A stretch of 64,000 nucleotides of DNA from Hymenobacter persicinus. GTDB lineage: Bacteria > Bacteroidota > Bacteroidia > Cytophagales > Hymenobacteraceae. The notes beneath the pieces are model-generated. The model was not told where the DNA came from, made no database searches, and was given only the letters and a program-made list of their open reading frames with translations. The translations under genes and the position numbers were made by a program. The stretch spans positions 37,917 through 101,916 of the forward strand of contig NZ_SEWE01000013.1 of assembly GCF_004167665.1 (NCBI RefSeq), read 5' to 3'. Of the stretch, positions 58,503 through 64,000 are shown in pieces; the first letter of the stretch is position 1, and each line of letters begins with the position of its first letter.

Positions 58503-58539
58503 AGCAGAGAGGGATGAGAAACCCGGGACAAACAGCCTG

Positions 58540-58547
58540 CAAAGCTA
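58540..58547 (-). promoter_or_regulatory. -7 promoter box of the glycosyltransferase operon
   Basis: Minus-strand TAGCTTTG, a perfect TAnnTTTG, 37 nt upstream of ATG 58502. Confidence 0.55.
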
Positions 58548-58635
58548 CGCAGAAAGCCTTTTCAGCGCGCCCCGGCGGGCCGGATTAGCCCGCCCGCCCG
58601 GCCCGCCGAAGCCAACTCCCTGACTGCAAGCCGTT

Positions 58636-59697
58636 CTAGTGGCGGCCGGGGCCCAGCGTGATGAATTGCCGCACCAGGGCCTTCACCTGCTCATCGGTGC
58701 CCAGCACCAGCAGCACGTCGCCGGCGGCGGGGCGGGTGTCGGCGCTGGGGCTGACGATGAACTCGCCGGTGCTGAGCTTGAGGCCGATGACGGTGGCGCC
58801 GGTGCGGGAGCGGATGTCCAGCTCGCGGATGCTCATGCCCTGCCACTCCCGGCGCAGGTCGCGGTAGCTCATTTCCTCCAGGCGCAGCTTGTTGGGACCC
58901 AAGCCGTTAATCATTTCCAGAAAGCGAATCACTTCGGGTCGCACCACCAGGTTGGCCATGTGGGAGCCCCCGATTTCGTCGGGCATCACCACCGAGTCGG
59001 CGCCGGCGCGCAGGAGCTTGCTTTCCGAGGTTTTGAGGCTGGCGCGGGCAATAATCTTGATGTGGGGGTTCAGCTCCCGGGCCGTGAGGGCCACAAACAC
59101 GTTGTCGGCATCCTTGGGCAGGGCCGTAATCAGGGCCCGGGCCTTTTCCACGCCGGCCGCGCGCAGGGTTTCGTCGGTGGTGGCGTCGCCGAACACGGCC
59201 GGAATGGCGCCCTCCCCTTCCTCGCTGGCGTCGCGCAGCAGGTTCTGATTTTGCTCAATGACGACCACCCGGGCCCCGTTGGCGCGCAGCTCGTGGTAGG
59301 CCTTGCGCCCGTTGCGGCCGAAGCCGCAGACGATGACGTGGTCGGAGTAGCCCCGGATTTCGTGGTCGGATTTAAACATCTTGAAAATAGTACGCAGCTC
59401 GCCGTCGAAAATATAGGTGGTCAGCACCGACACGAGGTAGGCAATGACAAGCAAGTTGAAGAAGATGTAGACCGAAACAAACAGCCGCCCGGTGGGCGAC
59501 ATCGGGTGCAGTTCCCCGAAGCCCACCGTGGAGACGGTAATCATGGTCATGTACACCGCGTCGAGCAGGCCGTAGCCCTCGATGACCATAAACCCGATGA
59601 TACCCGCCCCGAAGCTGAACACGGCCAACAGCAAAGCCAGCACAAACCGGCTCAGGTTAGCCCGCTTCCAGAGTGCGACGAGGTTGTTGTTGGGCAT
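58636..59697 (-). CDS. Potassium channel with RCK (TrkA-N/TrkA-C) domains
   Basis: A 353-residue ion-channel protein. Two membrane helices (about 15-38 and 70-95) flank the pore loop with selectivity filter TVSTVGFGE. The cytoplasmic RCK module follows: a Rossmann TrkA-N domain (about 110-225, HVIVCGFGRNGRKAYHEL with GxGxxG-type loop) and TrkA-C (about 255-350). It has the layout of MthK/GsuK-type channels gated by nucleotide or ion binding. It follows dnaG in the same direction, separated by the repeat at 59699-59770. Confidence 0.94.
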   Translation of the reverse strand: MPNNNLVALWKRANLSRFVLALLLAVFSFGAGIIGFMVIEGYGLLDAVYMTMITVSTVGFGELHPMSPTGRLFVSVYIFFNLLVIAYLVSVLTTYIFDGELRTIFKMFKSDHEIRGYSDHVIVCGFGRNGRKAYHELRANGARVVVIEQNQNLLRDASEEGEGAIPAVFGDATTDETLRAAGVEKARALITALPKDADNVFVALTARELNPHIKIIARASLKTSESKLLRAGADSVVMPDEIGGSHMANLVVRPEVIRFLEMINGLGPNKLRLEEMSYRDLRREWQGMSIRELDIRSRTGATVIGLKLSTGEFIVSPSADTRPAAGDVLLVLGTDEQVKALVRQFITLGPGRH

Positions 59698-59698
59698 T

Positions 59699-59770
59699 TT
59701 TTAGAGCGTAGATTTTAGAGCGTAGAACAGAGAAGCTACTGTGCCGGATTCTGAGTTCTACGCTCTAAAA
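59699..59770. repeat. Tandem plus inverted 14-bp repeats between dnaG and the channel gene
   Basis: TTTTAGAGCGTAGA occurs twice in tandem (59699-59712, 59713-59726) and once inverted at 59757-59770 (TCTACGCTCTAAAA). The second copy and the inverted copy form a 15-bp stem over a 28-nt loop. On the coding (minus) strand the outer copy ends 1 nt before ATG 59697, so the dyad sits on the start codon. Confidence 0.85.
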
Positions 59771-59786
59771 TCTCAGCTCTAAGCTC

Positions 59787-61871
59787 CTACATAGCTCCGC
59801 GCGGGATGACGGTGCCGAGCAGCTCGCCGAGGCGGTTGTCCATTTCCTTGAGCAGCTTGATGTTGCCCAGGGTTTCGAGCATGGTCAGCTCGTCCATGGG
59901 GTGGCGCAGGGCTTCGAGCTGGATGCTGAGTTCCCGCTCCACGTGCACCTTGTTGAGGCGCAGAATGGCGTTGTCGCAGGCCTGCTGGAGCTGGTCCAGC
60001 TCCCGGGGCACGTAAATCTGGTGGGTACTCCAGTTCGGGCTCAAATCGTACTTCTCGGTGGCCAGGTCCGACACCACGGCGCGGATGTCGGCCCGGCTGT
60101 GCTGGATGAAGTAGCGCACCTCGGGCCAGCGGCCCTCGTTCATCTCCTCCCGGCACAGGTGCATCAAGTCGGCGTAAATCGGGGTGCGCAGGGGCGTTTC
60201 CTCGAGCTGGGCGAAGATGTACTGGGCCACGGCAATGTCTTCGGTGAGGGGCTGGGCGGCGTAGAGTACCAGCAGGCGCACAATTTCCCGCTCGCAGACC
60301 TGCACTAGGTCGGGCGTGGGCTCCAGCTCTTCTTCCACGGTCCCGCCGCCCAGGGCCGCGAAATCTTCGGGCGTGGCCCCGTACATGGCCATTTCCGCCT
60401 CTTCCTCCGGGCTCATGGAGGGCGCGGGCACCCGCGGCGCACTCGGCGCGGCCGGCGCGGCAGCGGGCAGTCCGTTCGACCAGCTGCTGCCCCCGGTGTG
60501 GGCGCTGCCGGCCCCCGAGGTGTTGGTGGGGGCCTTCTGAGTGGCGGTTTTGACCAGCTTGTTGTACTCGGTGATGAGCACCTGCTCGTCGATGCCAAAG
60601 GCGCCCGAGGTCTGCTGCAAAAACACCTGGCGCTTGATCGGGTCGGGCACCTTGGCAATGCTCTGGAGCACGTCCCGGATGGCCTCGGCCTTCTTCACCG
60701 GGTCGCCGGCGGCTTCCTTGGCCACGACCGAGGTCTTGAAGCTGATAAAGTCCTGGCTGGCTTTTTCGAGGTGCTCCTTGAAGCGCTGGTCGCCGACCTT
60801 GCGGATGTAGGAGTCCGGGTCGTCGCCGTCGGGAAAGAGCACCACGCGCACATTCAGGCCGCCTTCGAGCAGCATGTCGATGCCCCGCAGCGAGGCCCGG
60901 ATACCGGCCGCGTCACCGTCGTAGAGCACCGTCACGTTTTCGGAGTAGCGGGCAATGAGGCGAATCTGGCTTTCGGTGAGCGAGGTGCCCGACGAGGCCA
61001 CCACGTTCTTGATGCCGCCCTGGTAGAGGCTCAGCACGTCGAGGTAGCCTTCCACGAGGTAGCAGACTTCCTCGCTCCGGATGGCCTGCCGGGCCTGAAA
61101 CAGCCCGTAGAGCACGTCCGACTTGTGGTAGATGTCGGATTCGGGCGAGTTGAGGTACTTGGCCGTCTTGTCGTTGGCCTTGAGCGTGCGCGCCCCGAAG
61201 CCGATAACCCGGCCCGACACGTTGTGAATCGGGAACATGACCCGGCCCCGGAACCGGTCGTAGCGCCGGCCCGAGTCCTTGCCCTGCTCGTCCTCGCGGA
61301 TGATGGTCAGGCCGGTTTTTTCGAGGTACTTGGCCTGGAAACCTTCCTTCTGGGCGGCTTTGAGCAAATCGTCCCACATATCGAGGGAGTAGCCCAGCTC
61401 AAAGGTCTGGATGGTGCTCTGGTTGAGGCCGCGCTGGCGCAGGTAGCTCAGCCCGATGCTCTGCCCCTCCTCGCTTTCCAGCAGCAGCTTGTGGTAGTGG
61501 TCCTTGGCCCAGTTCGAGACGATAAACTGGGAGTCCTTTTCGTTTTGGGCCAGCTGCTGCTCGGGCGTCTTTTCCTCTTCCTGAATTTCGACGCCGTACT
61601 TTTTGGCCAGGTATTTCAGGGCCTCCACGTAGCTGGTGCCCTCGATGTCCATGATGAACTGGACCACCCCGCCGGCTTTACCGCAGCCAAAGCACTTGTA
61701 GAGGCCCTTGGCCGGGGCCACCGAAAATGAGGGTGATTTTTCGTGGTGAAAGGGGCAGCAGGCCCACATGTTGTTGCCCTTTTTCTTCAGGCTCACGAAG
61801 TCACCCACCACCTCCACGATGTCGGCGAGGTGGATGATCTGGTCAATGGTTTCTTTGGGAATGCGGGCCAA
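59787..61871 (-). CDS. dnaG: DNA primase
   Basis: A 694-residue primase making RNA primers at the replication fork. The zinc domain has Cys39 and His42 in CCPFHHEKSPSF, then Cys60 and Cys63 in YKCFGCGKAGG. The RNA polymerase core includes RFRGRVMFPIHNVSGRVIGF, and Toprim has VEGYLDVLSLYQGG and VTVLYDGDAAGIRAS, with the acidic residues. The C-terminal helicase-binding part (about 440-694) contains an Ala/Pro-rich linker and helical bundle. Length is normal. TACCTTCG (minus, 61911-61918) may be its -7 box. Confidence 0.97.
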   Translation of the reverse strand: MARIPKETIDQIIHLADIVEVVGDFVSLKKKGNNMWACCPFHHEKSPSFSVAPAKGLYKCFGCGKAGGVVQFIMDIEGTSYVEALKYLAKKYGVEIQEEEKTPEQQLAQNEKDSQFIVSNWAKDHYHKLLLESEEGQSIGLSYLRQRGLNQSTIQTFELGYSLDMWDDLLKAAQKEGFQAKYLEKTGLTIIREDEQGKDSGRRYDRFRGRVMFPIHNVSGRVIGFGARTLKANDKTAKYLNSPESDIYHKSDVLYGLFQARQAIRSEEVCYLVEGYLDVLSLYQGGIKNVVASSGTSLTESQIRLIARYSENVTVLYDGDAAGIRASLRGIDMLLEGGLNVRVVLFPDGDDPDSYIRKVGDQRFKEHLEKASQDFISFKTSVVAKEAAGDPVKKAEAIRDVLQSIAKVPDPIKRQVFLQQTSGAFGIDEQVLITEYNKLVKTATQKAPTNTSGAGSAHTGGSSWSNGLPAAAPAAPSAPRVPAPSMSPEEEAEMAMYGATPEDFAALGGGTVEEELEPTPDLVQVCEREIVRLLVLYAAQPLTEDIAVAQYIFAQLEETPLRTPIYADLMHLCREEMNEGRWPEVRYFIQHSRADIRAVVSDLATEKYDLSPNWSTHQIYVPRELDQLQQACDNAILRLNKVHVERELSIQLEALRHPMDELTMLETLGNIKLLKEMDNRLGELLGTVIPRGAM

Positions 61872-61910
61872 GGGTACTTACAGCAACAGGGTGGTAACGG
61901 AACAGCCGTA

Positions 61911-61918
61911 CGAAGGTA
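61911..61918 (-). promoter_or_regulatory. Putative -7 box of dnaG
   Basis: Minus-strand TACCTTCG, 7 of 8 to TAnnTTTG, 39 nt upstream of ATG 61871. The remaining spacer to 62077 shows no gene. Confidence 0.4.
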
Positions 61919-62077
61919 CGACGAGAAGCGCGGCCGTGCGCAGGAAAACCTTGGTCCCGTTTGGCCGCCGCCCCGCCCCTACGACAGCCGGCCCGCCTCG
62001 GGCGCCGCAGCACCCGGACGGGCCGGCGAATCAGAATAACAATCGGCTTTACGTAAGGAATCGGCGACCAGAATCAA

Positions 62078-63349
62078 TTAAAAGTTGCGGCTGGCGGTGG
62101 TTTCGGGGATGATAACCACGTAGTCGTAGCCCAGGATGGTGGCTTCGAGCTCCTGGCTGGCGACTTTCAGCCCTTTGCGCAGCAGGGCCCGGCGCAGGGG
62201 GCGCACGTCAAACACCTGCCAGGCGTCCCCGGCGGGGGTGGCTGCCATGAAGGGCTGGACCATGGCCTCGTCGGCGTGGGAGTAGTGGGCCACGTTCTTG
62301 CTGAAGTCGTCGGGGTTGGCCCCGCCCACCTGGGTGCCCTGCTTGCCGATAACGAAGATGTGCAGGGTTTTCTGGTCGTGGGCGTCGGCCAGGTTCACGG
62401 CCAGGTTGCCCACGTCGTAGATGTCGCCCCAGATGCTGCGGCCCCGGCCCAGGTGGTAGGCTCCGAACTTGAAGAGCATGGGCGGCAGGGGCTGGTCGGT
62501 GGTCAGGTAGGGCTGCAGCTCGCCGAGCAGGTTGCGCTTCATCAGGTTGATGCGGGTCTGGTGGGCCCCGGGCTTGCCGGCAAAGTTGGTCTGTTAGATA
62601 GCCACGCTGGCTTCAAAGTCGCGCAGCATCTGGCGGACGGCGGGGCTTTCGGCGCGGGTGGCGGCCCGCAGGCTGTCGAGGGTGGCGGGGCGCAGCGTGT
62701 TCACCGTGGAGTGGTGGTAGGTGCCGGCCACCAGGTCGCGGCGGTCCTGGGCCTGGAAAGCGGCGGCGGTTTTGCGCAAATAGGCTTGGCTGGCCTTGTG
62801 CTTGGTTTGGTCGGCCATCAGCCCCAGCAGCCGGCCCGGGGTGGCGGAGCCCACCTGCTCGACGCCCACCAGCGCGGCGCCCTGGGCCTGCAGGGCGCGG
62901 GCCAGCTCAAACTCCTCGGCCCAGCTGTAAAACGACAAGGCCATCGGATACTCTCTGCTGAAGGCGGTGGGCAGGCCGGGCTGGGCGGCCAGCCGGCTCA
63001 GGTCGCGGGCCTGGTACTTGTCGATTTCGGCCACGTAAAGCTTGGGCTTGAGCACCTGCCCCACGGCGGCGGCAAAGCCCGGAATCTGGGCCATGCCGTG
63101 GTCTTCGCCCACCAGCACCAGCGTGCTTTTGCGGATATCCTGCTCCAGCTTGTCCCAGCCCGGGCCGCTGAAGCGGGCGCCGGTGGACACAAGGGCAAAC
63201 TGATTTTTCTGCACCAGCCGGGTGAAGGCCGTGTCCGGAGCCTGGGCCCGGGCGGCCGGGCTCAGCGTTGCCAGGGTGAGGGCCAAACCCGCCAGGCGGC
63301 GGACGGTGCGCTGGGAGCAGGCGGCGGCGAAGAGTGAGGAGCGGAACAT
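62078..63349 (-). pseudogene. EreA/ChaN-like (GExH superfamily) gene interrupted by one in-frame stop
   Basis: Translation from ATG 63349 gives an exported protein (signal peptide ending AARAQ). It carries TLVLVGEDHGMAQIPGF, the GExHG-type motif of the erythromycin esterase/ChaN/TIKI superfamily, and DLVAGTYHHSTVNTLRP. It ends at TAA 62596-62594, after 251 residues. The same frame then continues without stops for 172 codons (INLMKRNLLGELQPYL, IFVIGKQGTQVGG, LGYDYVVIIPET) to 62078. One base change (TAA from TAC or CAA) would restore a 423-residue protein. It is a recent nonsense mutation, a sequencing error or readthrough; function of the family here is unknown. Confidence 0.8.
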
Positions 63350-63460
63350 AGCCGGTTGGTTTTGGAAAAAAGGAGAAGAACTGAGCCAAAGAAATTGCGG
63401 AGCTTTGGCTGCCGAAACATTATTCGACCAACTAGCGGCCCCACCCCACCAAAGTTCGAG

Positions 63461-64000
63461 TTGTCCTCCCCTTTTCGTCCGTTTGAACCCGCTTTTACCT
63501 TCGTGCGTCACCGGCTGACGGCGCTGAGTCCGCGCGCCGCGGCCGCGCTGCTGCAACTGGGGCTGTGGGCGGTGCTGGCGGGCTTCTACTTCGCCTGGAA
63601 CAACCGCCCCAACTTCCACTTCGACGGGCCGGTGTGGCCGCTGGTGGCGTTGCAGATGGGCTTTGCCATCCTGCTCTTCAACGCCCTGGTCTACCTGATT
63701 ATTCCGCGCTGGCTGCTGCGCGGCCACCTGGGCCGGGCCCTGGCCGGGGGCGTAGTGCTGCTCTACGCCTTTCAGGTCTGGATGTACGTCGGCTCCCGTC
63801 TGGCCGCGGCCTACCTACCCCTGAGCCCAGTGATGCGCCGCACCCTGCACGGCTTCTACGTGGCCGACTTCTGGTCCACGCTGCTGAGCCCGCTGGGGCA
63901 GCTGGGCGTACTGCTGGGCATGCTGGCCATTCTGCTGTTTCCGGTGCTCATCAGCTTTCTGGCCTACGCCCTGGTGGTAGACCGGCGGCGGCTGGCCCTG
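63461..64000 (+). CDS. LytS/YehU-type sensor histidine kinase, N-terminal part (cut by window edge)
   Basis: About 180 residues to the window end. Four hydrophobic segments (for example ALLQLGLWAVLAGFYFAW, LQMGFAILLFNALVYLIIP, ALAGGVVLLYAFQVWMYVG and LLGMLAILLFPVLISF) separated by short loops match the membrane part of PF06580 kinases such as the one at 789. The catalytic part lies outside. The start is uncertain: TTG 63461 (MSSPFRPFEPAF) or GTG 63503; no ATG is available. It is divergent from the broken EreA-like gene. Confidence 0.72.
   Translation, partial: MSSPFRPFEPAFTFVRHRLTALSPRAAAALLQLGLWAVLAGFYFAWNNRPNFHFDGPVWPLVALQMGFAILLFNALVYLIIPRWLLRGHLGRALAGGVVLLYAFQVWMYVGSRLAAAYLPLSPVMRRTLHGFYVADFWSTLLSPLGQLGVLLGMLAILLFPVLISFLAYALVVDRRRLAL

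Noticed and set aside
55950..58517. An 855-codon open frame on the plus strand opposite the two glycosyltransferase genes
   Set aside because: It is the antisense of well-supported GT4 genes; the long opening results from GC-rich codon use and the predicted protein is Gly/His/Gln-rich low complexity.

Overview
The window is chromosomal DNA from a strongly GC-rich member of the Bacteroidota, most like Hymenobacter (Cytophagales). This rests on protein character and on three lineage marks: type IX secretion C-terminal sorting domains (14892-16907 and 17065-19290), an outer-membrane DUF5686 protein at the left edge, and promoter -7 boxes of the TAnnTTTG type (perfect copies at 3545, 5380, 22522, 27559, 30734 on the minus strand and 31798 on the minus strand). 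I see no rRNA, tRNA, CRISPR array, phage or complete insertion sequence.

Left part (1-20000): a truncated DUF5686 protein, a LytS/LytTR two-component pair, a 44-residue peptide with its own promoter and terminator, an FKBP prolyl isomerase, the Kup potassium transporter, a subtilisin-like lipoprotein, an M61 peptidase, an NlpC/P60 hydrolase, two tandem DUF2147 proteins, an M1 aminopeptidase with a type A sorting domain, a gliding-type CHU_C protein and a stand-alone cytochrome oxidase subunit III. Between 12403 and 12824 lies a gene-free stretch that reads on the minus strand as promoter, Shine-Dalgarno site, 23-codon frame and a chain of hairpins. It is the best candidate here for something undescribed.

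Middle part (20000-45500): two overlapping small unknown genes, DUF3108 and DUF4920 proteins, ligA, a periplasmic rhodanese, a lactonase-fold lipoprotein, a polysaccharide deacetylase, dapA, an operon with hydroxymethylglutaryl-CoA lyase and a LutA-like Fe-S protein, a double aspartyl-protease-like protein, an XRE-type membrane regulator divergent from an M23 peptidase, a subtilase overlapping a small beta-barrel gene, then an RNA 2',3'-phosphoesterase, M28 peptidase, histidine phosphatase and DUF1028 protein. An OmpR-type two-component system and surE follow.

Right part (45500-64000): a DoxX protein, M14 peptidase, an ABC transporter (ATPase plus permease), a GNAT acetyltransferase with an XRE regulator, ribBA, a PRISE-like reductase, two GT4 glycosyltransferases, a TrkA-N potassium channel and dnaG. 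An EreA/ChaN-like gene is broken by one in-frame stop, and the N-terminus of a second LytS-type kinase runs off the end.

Most functions are envelope-directed: exported peptidases, lipoproteins, ion transport and signalling, interleaved with housekeeping genes (ligA, dapA, surE, ribBA, dnaG). Intergenic DNA is rich in perfect inverted repeats: ordinary bidirectional terminators, a 33-bp palindrome, a REP-like pair, a 75-nt hairpin and three dyads placed just ahead of start codons inside same-direction gene pairs.
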